Below, in pieces: positions 19,120 through 28,037 of a DNA stretch of 64,000 nt (positions are counted from its first letter, which is position 1; the number at the start of each line of letters is the position of its first letter). Source of the DNA: an uncultured Alphaproteobacteria bacterium (GTDB lineage: Bacteria > Pseudomonadota > Alphaproteobacteria > GCA-2731375); contig CATOSZ010000008.1 of NCBI GenBank assembly GCA_951812805.1, positions 200,137-264,136 of the forward strand, given 5' to 3'. Made by a program: the position numbers and the translations under genes. The notes beneath the pieces are model-generated. The model was not told where the DNA came from. It worked only from the letters and a program-made list of their open reading frames with translations, and made no database searches.

Positions 19120-20890
19120 GTAACCGGGGCAAAAGGCCGGGCCTGGGGACGGGGGGATCTGGCCTGGGTATAGGGGTGAGTCTCAACGGCCACATCTTGT
19201 GAGGCTTCCGCGTCAAGTGACCAGATATCGATGTTCGCGGCGGGAGGTCTGTGATTCGATCCCGTCATGGCCGAATCGCTTCCGGATCTCGACGATCTTG
19301 ATGTCGCCGCCCTGAAGGCGCTGGTTCTGACGCTGCTTGAGGAGCAGGCGGCCCTGCGTGCCGAGAACGCGACATTGCGCGAAGAGATCCGCCGTCTCAA
19401 AGGCCTTTCCGGGCCACCGGATATCAAGCCGAGCGGCATGGACAAGCAGGCCGTATCCCGGGGCCGGACGGGGCGGAAGGCGGGACGGCGGGCCAAGAAG
19501 GGCCGGGTTCCCATCGACGAGAGGCGGATCGTCCGGGCCGCCGTGCCGGCGGGCTCGCGCTTCAAGGGCTATGAAGACTATCTGGTTCAGGACCTGCTCT
19601 GCCGGCCGAACACTGTCCTGTTACGCCGCGAGCGCTGGCTGACGCCCGAGGGGGCCACGATCGTGGCGCCGCTGCCGGCGGGGACGCGCGGCCACTTCGG
19701 CCCGGCGCTCAGGCGTTTCGTGCTGGCGCTCTATCATGGCGGCCAGACCAGCGCGGAGCGCTTGGCGCGGCTCTTGGACGACCTCGGCATCAAGATCTCC
19801 AAGCGCCAGGTGGTGCGGTTGTTGAACGAGGGCCATGACGGCTTCGTCGCCGAGGGCGAGGCGGTGCTGCGCGCCGGCCTGGAGACGGCGCCCTGGATCA
19901 GCGTCGACGATACCGGCGCCCGCCACGCCAACCGCAACGGGGTGACGAGCGGGATCGGCAACGACGCCTTCGCTTGGTTCGCCACGACGTTTTCCAAGAG
20001 CCGCTTGAACTTCCTGGAACGGCTGCGGGCCGGCCACGCGGACTATGTGCTCAATGCCGCCGCCTTCGCCTACATGGCCGAGCGCGACCTGGCCGCATCG
20101 GTGATCGCCCGTCTGGCCGAGGGCTGCCCGCGGCGCTTCACCAACGAAGATGCCTGGCTGGCCCACCTGGGGCGGCTCGCCATCACCGGGCACGGGGACG
20201 GGCGCGGGGCCGCGCGGACCGCCACCGAGGGGGCGCTGTGGGGCGCCATCGCCGCGCACGGCCTGCTCAGGGGCACGGCCGCGGGCGCCTGCGTCGTCCT
20301 GAGTGACGATGCTGGCCAGTTCAACGTCGGCCGCCACGCGCTCTGCTGGGTCCATGCGGAGCGCTTGATCCACAAGCTGATGACCTTCTCCCGGAGCCAG
20401 CGGCGCGAGAAGGAACACATCCAGGCACGGCTCTGGCAACTCTACGCCGATCTCAAAGCCTATCGCGAAAGGCCGGCGCCAGGACGGCGGGCCCACCTGG
20501 CATGCCGCTTCGATGCGCTCTTCGCGACCAAGACCGGATTCCTCCGCCTCGACCGGCTCCTGGCTCGCCTGCATGCCAACCGCGACGAACTGCTCGTCGT
20601 CCTCGACCGCCCGGAGGTCCCGCTCAACACCAACGGCGCGGAACGCGACATCCGCGCCATGGTCACAAGGCGAAAATTCTCCGGCGGCACACGCTCCGAG
20701 GACGGCAAGCAGGCCCGAGACACATTCCTCGGCCTCTACAAGACCTGCCAGAAACTTGGCCTCTCCTTCTGGGATTATCTCGGCGACCGCCTCAAGGTCC
20801 CCGGCGCCCCACCCGTGCCCCCACTGCCGATCCTCGTCAGACAACGCTGCATCGAAATGGCTTGACCGCCCGGGGTTTTGCCCCTGTTAC
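19120..20890 (+). mobile_element. IS66 family (ISBst12-type), copy 2, clean insertion in mscS
   Basis: The 1771-bp element has the same ends as copy 1. The octamer TCTTTATG flanks it exactly on both sides (19112-19119 and 20891-20898). This is a perfect 8-bp target duplication. The orientation is the same as copy 1, and the two copies are 814 bp apart. Confidence 0.95.
19267..20865 (+). CDS. IS66-family (ISBst12-type) transposase, copy 2
   Basis: The 532-residue transposase is identical in sequence to copy 1, including the coiled-coil start (ALRAENATLREEIRRL) and the DDE motifs (VDDTGARH, NGAERDIR). Identity over the full length and the intact target repeat point to recent movement. The element is probably active or was so recently. 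Confidence 0.93.
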   Translation: MAESLPDLDDLDVAALKALVLTLLEEQAALRAENATLREEIRRLKGLSGPPDIKPSGMDKQAVSRGRTGRKAGRRAKKGRVPIDERRIVRAAVPAGSRFKGYEDYLVQDLLCRPNTVLLRRERWLTPEGATIVAPLPAGTRGHFGPALRRFVLALYHGGQTSAERLARLLDDLGIKISKRQVVRLLNEGHDGFVAEGEAVLRAGLETAPWISVDDTGARHANRNGVTSGIGNDAFAWFATTFSKSRLNFLERLRAGHADYVLNAAAFAYMAERDLAASVIARLAEGCPRRFTNEDAWLAHLGRLAITGHGDGRGAARTATEGALWGAIAAHGLLRGTAAGACVVLSDDAGQFNVGRHALCWVHAERLIHKLMTFSRSQRREKEHIQARLWQLYADLKAYRERPAPGRRAHLACRFDALFATKTGFLRLDRLLARLHANRDELLVVLDRPEVPLNTNGAERDIRAMVTRRKFSGGTRSEDGKQARDTFLGLYKTCQKLGLSFWDYLGDRLKVPGAPPVPPLPILVRQRCIEMA

Positions 20891-21629
20891 TCTTTATGGC
20901 TTTGATCATGGTCAACGTCGACTTTGGAAAGTTGGGCGTCATGACGGGCTTCGTCGCGGCGGGGCTTTCGATCGCCTTGCGGGACACGCTTGGTAACTTG
21001 ATGGCCGGTGTCCAACTTATATGGGATGGTAGCTTGAAAAAGGGCGATGTCATATCCATTCCGAATAGCGAGAGCACGGACACAGGCAGCACGTACGGAA
21101 TCGTAGAGCAAGTGCGTGTTCGTTATACCGTCGTTCAAGATCGAAACACGGTCCGCAGGTTGATTCCCAATCATGTTCTGACTTCGGATCCTATCGACCA
21201 TTGGACCCATGAGGATGACAAAATACGATTGAGCCTCCGGATCGGTGTCAGCTACAGCGATGCGGGAAGGCAGTTGAGGGAAACCAAGAAGATCCTCGAA
21301 TCAGTGTGCTACGACGTTCCTCGGGTGCTGACCGATAAACCACCGCAAGCAATGCTCGTTGATTTTGGAGAGTCCGCCCTGATCTTCTCTCTTCGGTTTT
21401 GGCTCGATGACGCTCGCGATGGTATCAGGCCGGTAATCTCTGATATACTAATTAATGCCTATGAACGTTTGTCCGAGGCGAATATCCAGATTGCCTACCC
21501 ACAGCGGGATTTGCACATAAAGGCAGTATCAGAAGACTTGATCCTTCCGTTCAAGGCAATGATCGAAGGACCTGGTGGACGCACACTGGATGTTTAACGC
21601 ATCTTGATCGACTTTAGGGGGTTCGTGAG

Positions 21630-21871
21630 ATGACTTTGCACAGGGTTTCGACAGTCGGGATCTGGCTTTCACTGATAATGGTCCTTTCTCTAGCGGTTAA
21701 TCTCGACGTTCTGGGATCTGCACCCACGCTATGGGAGCTCGGTACCCTTGCTGCTGCCATGGGCGTGATACTCGCTGCCATTGTCTGTCGATCGACGTCG
21801 GAACAGTTGGCGGAGCTTCTCAGGCGATATCTTTTGGATGATGCCTTTTGGAGTCGCGATACCGTCTTTAG
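21630..21871 (+). pseudogene. Small membrane protein, 3'-cut by IS66 copy A
   Basis: The frame starts at ATG 21630, 32 bp after mscS, with AGGGGG upstream, so it probably formed an operon with mscS. Two membrane helices are visible (VSTVGIWLSLIMVLSLAVNL; LWELGTLAAAMGVILAAIV). About 80 native residues remain, ending near DDAFWSRDTVF. The frame then runs into IS sequence and stops at 21933-21935. Function is not recognised. Confidence 0.6.
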
Positions 21872-21969
21872 GTACGCATCCGGTGAGCACCGCCTTGTCG
21901 GTGCTCCGGTAATTTCCGAGTCTCCCCTCTTCTGAAGTGGGCACTTCGTTCGTGTCCACGAGTTTGAAG

Positions 21970-22371
21970 ATGGGTACGAGTTTGATGGTGGACGAAGAAG
22001 ATCTCCCTGCCGGCGACAGGCGCACGGCGTCCCAGCCCCGGCGTCGCTGGCCTTTGGCGGAGAAGCGTCGGATTGTCCTGGAGAGCCTGGAGCCGGGCGC
22101 GTCGGCATCGGTGGTGGCGCGTCGGCACGATGTGAACGCGAACCAGGTGTTCGCCTGGCGCAAGCTCTACCGCGAGGGTTTGCTGGGCGGTGCCGGCGGC
22201 CTGGTTCCGGTGACCGTGGTGGCGGACGAGCGGGGTCCCTCGGCGCCGGCTCCGTCGGTCGGGTCGGGGCGAATGACGATCGAGCTCGGCTGCGGCGCGC
22301 GGGTGATGGTGGACGCGGGCGTGGACGCCTCGGCGCTTGGCCGGGTGTTCTCGGCCCTGGCGCGGCGATGA
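21970..22371 (+). CDS. tnpA: IS66 accessory protein TnpA, copy A
   Basis: This small DNA-binding protein is needed with TnpB and TnpC for IS66 transposition. It has a helix-turn-helix (RRIVLESLEPGASASVVARRHDV… QVFAWRKLY) followed by a C-terminal region typical of the family. Starts at 21970 or 21985 are both possible; the frame is open back to a GTG at 21937. The stop overlaps tnpB by 4 nt (ATGA at 22368). Confidence 0.85.
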   Translation: MGTSLMVDEEDLPAGDRRTASQPRRRWPLAEKRRIVLESLEPGASASVVARRHDVNANQVFAWRKLYREGLLGGAGGLVPVTVVADERGPSAPAPSVGSGRMTIELGCGARVMVDAGVDASALGRVFSALARR

Positions 22372-22718
22372 TCCCGGTTCGCGGCGATGTGCGGGTGTGG
22401 CTGGCCTCGGGCGTGACGGACATGCGTCGCGGCATGAACACGCTGGCCTTGCAGGTCCAGGAGGCGTTGGGCCGGGACCCGCATGCGGGTGACCTGTTTG
22501 TCTTCCGGGGCCGTCGGGGCGATCTGTTGAAGATCCTGTGGCACGACGGGGTGGGCATGTCGCTTTATGCCAAGCGCTTGGAGCACGGCCGCTTCGTCTG
22601 GCCGGCGGCTCATGGCGGGGGCGCCGTGGCGATCTCTTCGGCGCAGCTGGCCTACATGCTGGACGGGATCGACTGGCGTCACCCGCGCTTGACCCGGCGT
22701 CCGGAGCGGGCGGGCTGA
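22368..22718 (+). CDS. tnpB: IS66 accessory protein TnpB, copy A
   Basis: The 116-residue IS66 Orf2 family protein is recognised by VTDMRRGMNTLALQVQE, DLFVFRGRRGDLLKILWHD and KRLEHGRFVWP. It overlaps tnpA by 4 nt, implying coupled translation. Its biochemical role is still unclear for the family, although it is required for transposition. Sequence identical to copy B. Confidence 0.93.
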   Translation: MIPVRGDVRVWLASGVTDMRRGMNTLALQVQEALGRDPHAGDLFVFRGRRGDLLKILWHDGVGMSLYAKRLEHGRFVWPAAHGGGAVAISSAQLAYMLDGIDWRHPRLTRRPERAG

Positions 22719-22789
22719 GGCGCGGCATATCGACTCGGTCGGCGCAATAGGTCTGGCGGGCGGGCGCGGGGTCTGATTCACTCCCGCCC

Positions 22790-24349
22790 ATGACCAGCGC
22801 CGATGTCCTCGAAGAGAACGCCCGCCTGCGCGACGCCCTGGCCGAGGAACGGGCGGCACGGACGCGGGCCGAACTGGAAGTCGAACATCTGAAGCTGCAG
22901 ATCGCCAAGCTGCGCCGCGAGCAGTATGGCCGTTCCTCCGAGCGTGGCGCCCACCTGCTGGAGCAGCTGGAACTGCAACTTGAGGAGCTGGAGACGGCGA
23001 CGGCCGAGAGCGCGGGCCCGGGCGAGGCCGACGACGGCACGACGGTGCGCGGCTTCACCCGACGCAAGCCCAAGCGGGCGCCGCTGCCGGCCCACCTGCC
23101 GCGCGAGCGGGTCGTGCTGCCCGGCCCCGAGTTCTGCTCTTGCTGCGGTGGCGACAAGCTGGTGAAGCTCGGGGAAGACGTCACCGAGAGCCTGGAGCTG
23201 GTGCCCCGCCAGTGGAAGGTGGTGCAGACGGTGCGGGAGAAGTTCAGCTGCCGGGCCTGCGAGACGATCAGCCAGCCGCCGGCGCCGCACCACGCGATCC
23301 CGCGCGGGCGCGCCGGTCCCGGCCTGCTGGCGACGGTCCTCAACGACAAGTTCGCCATGCACCTGCCGCTCACCCGGCAGAGCCGGGCCTTCGCCGCCGA
23401 GGGTATCGAGCTCGACGTCTCGACCTTGGCGGATTGGGTCGGCGCCTGCTGCGCCACGCTTCGGCCGTTGCACGAGCGCATCCGGGCCCATGTGCTGGCC
23501 GCCGAACGGCTGCATGGCGACGAGACGCCGGTGCCGGTGCTGGCCAGGAAGAAGACGGTCAAGGGCAGGATCTGGACCTACGTCCGCGACGACCGTCCCT
23601 TCGCCGGCAGCGACCCGCCGGCGGCGCTCTACTTCTACTCCCGGGATCGGGCCGGCCGGCATCCCCGGGGTCATCTGGAGGTCTGGTCCGGCATCCTCCA
23701 GGCCGATGCCTACAGCGGCTTCAACGCCCTCTATGCGAAGGGACGCCAACCGGCGCCGCTTATCGAGGCCTCGTGCTGGGCTCACAGCCGGCGCAAGTTC
23801 TTCGAGCTGGCCGATCTCGGCAAGGCGATCCGGGCGCCGATGGCCCGCGACGCGGTGCGCCGCATCGACGAGATCTTCGCCATCGAGGCCGAGATCAACG
23901 GCGACACGGCGGAGCGCCGTCGCGGGATCCGCCGGGCCCGCGTCCGCCCACTGGTCGACGACCTCGGGAAATGGATGCGGACGGAACGCGCCAAACTGTC
24001 CTCGGGCAGCGCCGTCGCCAAGGCCATGGATTACATGCTCAAGCGCTGGCCGAGCTTCACGGCGTTCCTGGCCGACGGTCGCATCTGCCTCACCAACAAT
24101 GCCGCCGAGCGCGCGCTCCGGGGCATCGCCGTCGGCCGGCGCAACTGGACCTTCGCCGGTTCCGACCGGGGCGCCGAGCGCGCCGCCGCCGTCTACACCC
24201 TGATCGAAACCGCCCGCCTCAACGACGTCGACCCTCGCGCCTGGTTCGAAGACGTGCTGCGCCGCATCAACGACCATCCGGCAAAGGCGATCGACCAACT
24301 CCTGCCCTGGAACTGGAAAGCCGCGACACCCAACAACATCGCCGCCTGA
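22790..24349 (+). CDS. tnpC: IS66 transposase TnpC, copy A
   Basis: The 519-residue DDE transposase has an N-terminal coiled coil (ENARLRDALAEERAARTRAE), a zinc-finger-like cluster (CSCCGG … CRACET, about residues 118-160), and a catalytic core with LHGDETPVPVL, ILQADAYSGFNAL, CWAHSRRKFFEL and the C-terminal NNAAERALRGIAVGRRNW. It starts 72 bp after tnpB. Identical to copy B. Confidence 0.95.
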   Translation: MTSADVLEENARLRDALAEERAARTRAELEVEHLKLQIAKLRREQYGRSSERGAHLLEQLELQLEELETATAESAGPGEADDGTTVRGFTRRKPKRAPLPAHLPRERVVLPGPEFCSCCGGDKLVKLGEDVTESLELVPRQWKVVQTVREKFSCRACETISQPPAPHHAIPRGRAGPGLLATVLNDKFAMHLPLTRQSRAFAAEGIELDVSTLADWVGACCATLRPLHERIRAHVLAAERLHGDETPVPVLARKKTVKGRIWTYVRDDRPFAGSDPPAALYFYSRDRAGRHPRGHLEVWSGILQADAYSGFNALYAKGRQPAPLIEASCWAHSRRKFFELADLGKAIRAPMARDAVRRIDEIFAIEAEINGDTAERRRGIRRARVRPLVDDLGKWMRTERAKLSSGSAVAKAMDYMLKRWPSFTAFLADGRICLTNNAAERALRGIAVGRRNWTFAGSDRGAERAAAVYTLIETARLNDVDPRAWFEDVLRRINDHPAKAIDQLLPWNWKAATPNNIAA

Positions 24350-24411
24350 TCCGTTCCCCGCAGCCGCGCTCCGTCAATCCGAGCCGACCGTGGTCTTGGC
24401 CGGATGCGTAC

Positions 24412-25007
24412 GAAGCGCTGGTGGTGTAGGTCTGTTGTCCAGCGAGCGCGTGGATGTGAAACAGGCGGGCGCCCTGGCGCAGAACCGCGATGCCGTCCTC
24501 GTCGTGCCGCCAGCTGTATCCGGCATGTCTGGTCCAGATATCGAGCAGGCGGTCGAGAGGCCCGGTCCAGATACCGCCGTCGGGCGAGAGGAGATCTGGC
24601 GCGCCGGGCGGCAGGGCGCTCGGGGCCTTGGTGTCCTGGTCACCCTCATCGCGGGCAGGTGCGGGACCGTGCAGACGGACGGTGAGGCCGCTGGCGCTTT
24701 GGAGGCGCTGGGCGAGAGTGGCGTCGTCCGGTCCGTCGCCGAGGGGAAGCGTGATGGCGTCGTCGCGCCGGAAATGTTCGGGCAGGCTGGCGTGGGGATC
24801 GGCGGCGAGCGGGCGGAGGCCGACATAGGGCCGCTCGGGGACCAAACGCAAAGTGGCGAAACGGGGAGCCTCCCGCGCGTCACGGGCGTCGGTGATGCGA
24901 GATTGAACCTCGTCCGCGTCACGCTCGGCCAACTTCGCGGTATCGCCGGTGCAGGCGGCAAGCCCGAGGGCCAGAAACAACCCCGCGAAATAGCGCCCTG
25001 GCTGCAA
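24412..25007 (-). pseudogene. Secretin-like outer-membrane lipoprotein, N-terminal part only
   Basis: The likely start is TTG at 25007, giving a lipoprotein signal (LFLALGLAAC, Cys at about residue 19). The remaining sequence resembles the N-domains of PilN/BfpB-type type IVb pilus secretins: a region ending in LDRLLDIWTRHAGYSWRHDEDG, followed by LFHIHALAGQQTYTTSAS. The secretin ring domain is missing because the frame runs into IS66 copy A. A longer frame to 25163 exists but would bury the signal sequence. Family assignment is moderate. Confidence 0.6.
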
Positions 25008-25210
25008 CAGAACGCCTGTGCATTCAAGCGCGAATCGAGGCCGAATCGGCAAAAACCGCAGCTTGCCGGACGGCGCAAACTGCCGCCAGAATCGGGCAAA
25101 TTCGGAAGATTTTGGGCTTCCGCATTTTGCACCGCAAAAAACTCTGCTGCTTGACACGCACATGTCGTTGTGAAAATCTCCCGAATCGCAACATGCGGTA
25201 GAGGGATGGG

Positions 25211-25855
25211 CTTGAAATCACGCTCCGGATCGCCGGACATGTTGACGAATGGTAGCACCGCGATTGGTGGTTCTTCGGGGCGTACCTGAGGGCTTCCGCC
25301 CCTACCCGAGCCGCTTATATCCCGACCGTCCGGCAACCAGTGCCAGAGCTGGACGGGGCCGGGTATATGCTTGAGCTCTACCAGGCCGCCATCGGCGAAC
25401 GGGAGCTCCAACTTGCCCCGTACTTGCCGCATGACATCATCGGAAGCACAGATGCCGCCCGGCTTGGCGAGAGCCTCGAGGCGAGCGGCGACATTGACGC
25501 CGTCACCCAGGAGATCGCCATCCTGTTCGATCACGTCACCGATGTTGATACCGATGCGGAACTCGATGCGACGCCCGGCGTCGGAGTCGGCATTGCGTGT
25601 CGCCATGCCGTGCTGCACATCGGCGGCATAGCGCAGCGCATCCACGACACTCGGAAACTCGATCAGCAAGCTATCGCCGGCCGTATTGGCGATGCGCCCG
25701 CGGTACTCCCAGACCTTAGGATCGATCAACTCGCTACGATGGTCTCGCAACGCCGCCAGTGCGCCCTCCTCGTCGATGGCGACGAGCCGGCTATAGCCAG
25801 CCACGTCCGCCGCCACGATTGTGGTCAATCGGCGGGTTGGTCGCCCTTCGGTCAT
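25211..25855 (-). pseudogene. Class III adenylate cyclase with TolB-like domain, truncated
   Basis: The N-terminal cyclase domain is intact: TTIVAADVAGYSRLV (metal Asp), NTAGDSLLIEFPSV, RIGINIGDVI, GDGVNVAARLEALA. Residues 190-215 begin the usual second domain (PPIAVLPFVNMSGDPERDF), which should lead into TolB-like and TPR repeats. Family similarity stops abruptly near 25211, and the open frame then continues through unrelated sequence to 24374. No IS end is visible at that junction. The cut ORF overlaps the secretin fragment in another frame, so two broken genes have been fused back to back. Confidence 0.75.
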
Positions 25856-25987
25856 GCGCTTGTTCCCGGCTCGCGATTGACGGGACTGTAGCGCAGCCTC
25901 ACCGCCTGCTCCACCGGGCCTTTCAAAGGGGTGTATGGGTCATCTATTCACGTGAAATCCGGGTAATGCTAAGTCGCCTTTCGGTCT

Positions 25988-28030
25988 TCAATCGCCCACC
26001 TGGATATCCAGCCAGCCGAGCGGCGTCACCGTCGCGGTGTCGCCGGGGCGCAGCAACACCGTCGTGGTCGGGCTTTCGACGATGGCCGGGCCGGGGATTT
26101 GTTGGCCGGCGGCGAGGCGGTCGAGGGCGAAGATCGGCGCGTCGAGGGCGCCGTCGAGATGGATACGCCGGGTCGAGGTGGCGGGCGTGGGGTCGCCGGT
26201 GGCGATTTCCGGCTCGCTCGGGGCGGTGTCCAGGTGGCCGACGGCGGCGAGCTTGGCGTTGACCAGGACGACGTCCGACTCGGGCAGCGCGTAGGTGAAC
26301 AGCTCCTCGTGGCGGGCGTGGAAGGCGCGGGCGACCTGGTCCATCAGGTCGCCGGCCGCCCAGTCGACGTGATCGAGCGGCACGTCGATCTCGAAGACCT
26401 GCTCGCCGTAGCGCATGTCGGCGGAGCGGCGGAAGCCGATCTCGCCCGGATGCCAGCCGCGCATGGTCGTGCCGGCGTTCGCCTCCAGCTCGCCATAGAG
26501 GGCGCGTAGCGTTTCGGCGTCGAGCCGGCCGGTATCGCCGATGTGGGTGCGCGCGACCTCGAAGCGCAGGTCGCTCGCCAGCATGCCCCAGGCCGAGAGG
26601 ACGGAGGCGGCGCGCGGTACCACCACGCGGGTGATGTCGAGCTGGCGGGCGAGGTCGGTGCCGTGCAGGCCGGCGGCCCCGCCGAAGGCCAGCAGGGCGA
26701 AGCGGCGCGGGTCGACGCCGCGGCGCACGGCGGCGAGGCGGATGCCCTCCGCCATCTTGGTGTTGACCACCCGGTGCACGCCGGCCGCGGCCTGCACCGC
26801 ATCGAGGTCGAGGGCTGCGCCGAGCCGTGTGAGCGCCGCCGTCGCCGCCGCATCGTCGAGCCGCACCCGGCCGCCGAGGAAGTTGCCGGGGTCGAGATAG
26901 CCGAGCACCAGGTTGGCGTCCGTCACCGTCGCCGCGTCGCCGCCCTGGCCGTAGCAGGCCGGACCGGGGTCGGCGCCGGCGCTGGCCGGACCCACCTGCA
27001 GCACGCCGCCGACGTCGACCGAGGCGATGGAGCCGCCGCCGGCGCCGAGCGTCACAATATCCAGGCTGGGCAGTGCGATGCGTTCGCCGGCGATGCCGCG
27101 GTCGGCCGCCAGGGTCGGCTCACCGTCGACGATGAGCGAGATGTCCGTACTGGTCCCGCCCATGTCGAAGGGGATGAGGTCGCCGTGGCCGAGCAGACCG
27201 GCCGAGGCCTTGGCGCCGGCGACGCCGCCGGCCGGGCCCGAGAGCACGGCGCCGGCGGCGACGCGGATCGCCTCCTCCAGCGGGACCACGCCACCGTGCG
27301 ACTGGATGATCAGGATCGGCGCCCGGTAGCCGTGCTCGGCCAGGCGCGCGCCGAGGCGCTGGAGATAGCCTTCCAGCGTCGGGCCGGCATAGGCGTTGAC
27401 CACGGTGGTCGAGACGCGCTCGAACTCTTTAATGCGGGGGAAGATCTCGGCCGAGATCGAGACGTAGACCTCGGGCAGCGCCTCGCGCACCCGTGCCGCG
27501 ACCTGCCGTTCGTGGCGATCGTCGAGATAGGAATGTAGGAAGGCGATCGCCACCGCCTCGACCCGGGCCCGTTTCAAACGCCGGATGGCGCGATCCACCG
27601 AGGCCTCGTCGAGCGGGATCTCCACGCCGCCGTCGGCGCGCAACCGCTCGGTGATGCCCAGGCGCAATTCGCGCGGCACCAACGGGTCGGGACGGGCGAG
27701 GCGCAGGTTGTAGCGGTCCCACTTCAGGCCCTCGCGCATCTCCAGCACGTCGCGGTGGCCCTCGGTGGTCAGCAGCGCGGTCTTCGGCCCGCGCCGCTGC
27801 AACAGGGCGTTGGTCGCGACCGTGGTGCCGTGGACGATGCGGCCGGTCTCGGCCAGCAGCGCCTCGCGCGTGATACCGAGCGCTTCGGCCAGGCGGGCCA
27901 GCCCCTCGACCACGCCGATCGACGGGTCCTCGGGGGTGGAGGGCGACTTGGCGATGACCACGCGGCCCGCCTCGTCGACCGAGACGAGGTCGGTGAAGGT
28001 GCCGCCGACGTCGATACCGATCAGATACAT
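25988..28030 (-). CDS. Hydantoinase/oxoprolinase subunit A (HyuA family)
   Basis: The 680-residue ATP-dependent amidohydrolase subunit belongs to the ASKHA fold: first phosphate loop IGIDVGGTFTDLV at the N-terminus, HGTTVATNALLQR, the second loop FDMGGTSTDISL and adenosine loop FGGAAGLHGTDLAR. Related enzymes open hydantoin or 5-oxoproline rings or carboxylate acetone with a HyuB partner. ATG 28030 begins 7 bp after the upstream hyuB stop, with an AAGGAG site inside that gene's end. An ORF extension to 28237 overlaps hyuB and is rejected. The substrate is not predictable from sequence. Confidence 0.9.
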   Translation of the reverse strand: MYLIGIDVGGTFTDLVSVDEAGRVVIAKSPSTPEDPSIGVVEGLARLAEALGITREALLAETGRIVHGTTVATNALLQRRGPKTALLTTEGHRDVLEMREGLKWDRYNLRLARPDPLVPRELRLGITERLRADGGVEIPLDEASVDRAIRRLKRARVEAVAIAFLHSYLDDRHERQVAARVREALPEVYVSISAEIFPRIKEFERVSTTVVNAYAGPTLEGYLQRLGARLAEHGYRAPILIIQSHGGVVPLEEAIRVAAGAVLSGPAGGVAGAKASAGLLGHGDLIPFDMGGTSTDISLIVDGEPTLAADRGIAGERIALPSLDIVTLGAGGGSIASVDVGGVLQVGPASAGADPGPACYGQGGDAATVTDANLVLGYLDPGNFLGGRVRLDDAAATAALTRLGAALDLDAVQAAAGVHRVVNTKMAEGIRLAAVRRGVDPRRFALLAFGGAAGLHGTDLARQLDITRVVVPRAASVLSAWGMLASDLRFEVARTHIGDTGRLDAETLRALYGELEANAGTTMRGWHPGEIGFRRSADMRYGEQVFEIDVPLDHVDWAAGDLMDQVARAFHARHEELFTYALPESDVVLVNAKLAAVGHLDTAPSEPEIATGDPTPATSTRRIHLDGALDAPIFALDRLAAGQQIPGPAIVESPTTTVLLRPGDTATVTPLGWLDIQVGD

Positions 28031-28037
28031 GGTGCTT

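Larger units (their letters stand above)
18322..21597 (+). pseudogene. MscS-type mechanosensitive channel, split by IS66 copy 2
   Basis: Coding sequence 18322-19119 and 20899-21597 joins in frame (VFVAVFM + ALIMVNVDFG) when the IS and one 8-bp repeat are removed, giving about 498 residues. The N-terminal half has several membrane helices (LAVFSCTSLAMLLISVL, VIITVLTVGLLFFTG, LAFLLFCVGFPLAVFLYYL, LRFLLFFTVVLAP) around a soluble loop. The C-terminal half has the pore helix and beta domain of MscS (FVAAGLSIALRDTLGNLMAG; RLIPNHVLTSDPIDHW). The first 0.8 kb is only about 40-45% GC by eye, far below its surroundings, which suggests transfer. The start lies 16 bp after IS copy 1 and has no good ribosome site, so the original N-terminus may also be lost. 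Confidence 0.85.
21872..24411 (+). mobile_element. IS66 family (tnpA-tnpB-tnpC), copy A
   Basis: The 2540-bp element has ends GTACGCATCCGG (left) and its complement CCGGATGCGTAC (right). The flanking octamers GTCTTTAG (21864-21871) and GAAGCGCT (24412-24419) do not match. Both neighbours are truncated genes: a small membrane protein on the left and a secretin-like lipoprotein on the right. This copy is therefore a recombination junction rather than a fresh insertion. It is nearly identical to copy B (for example 21975 T versus 32912 C). Confidence 0.9.

Noticed and set aside
16535-20890. Composite transposon formed by the two ISBst12-type copies carrying mscS
   Set aside because: The outer flanks (GCGGAAAA and TCTTTATG) do not match, and the mscS frame continues across copy 2, which has its own duplication.
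24374-25210. Extension of the adenylate cyclase frame to 24374
   Set aside because: After 25211 the translation is Arg/Pro/Ser-rich and overlaps the better-supported secretin frame, so it is not real coding sequence.
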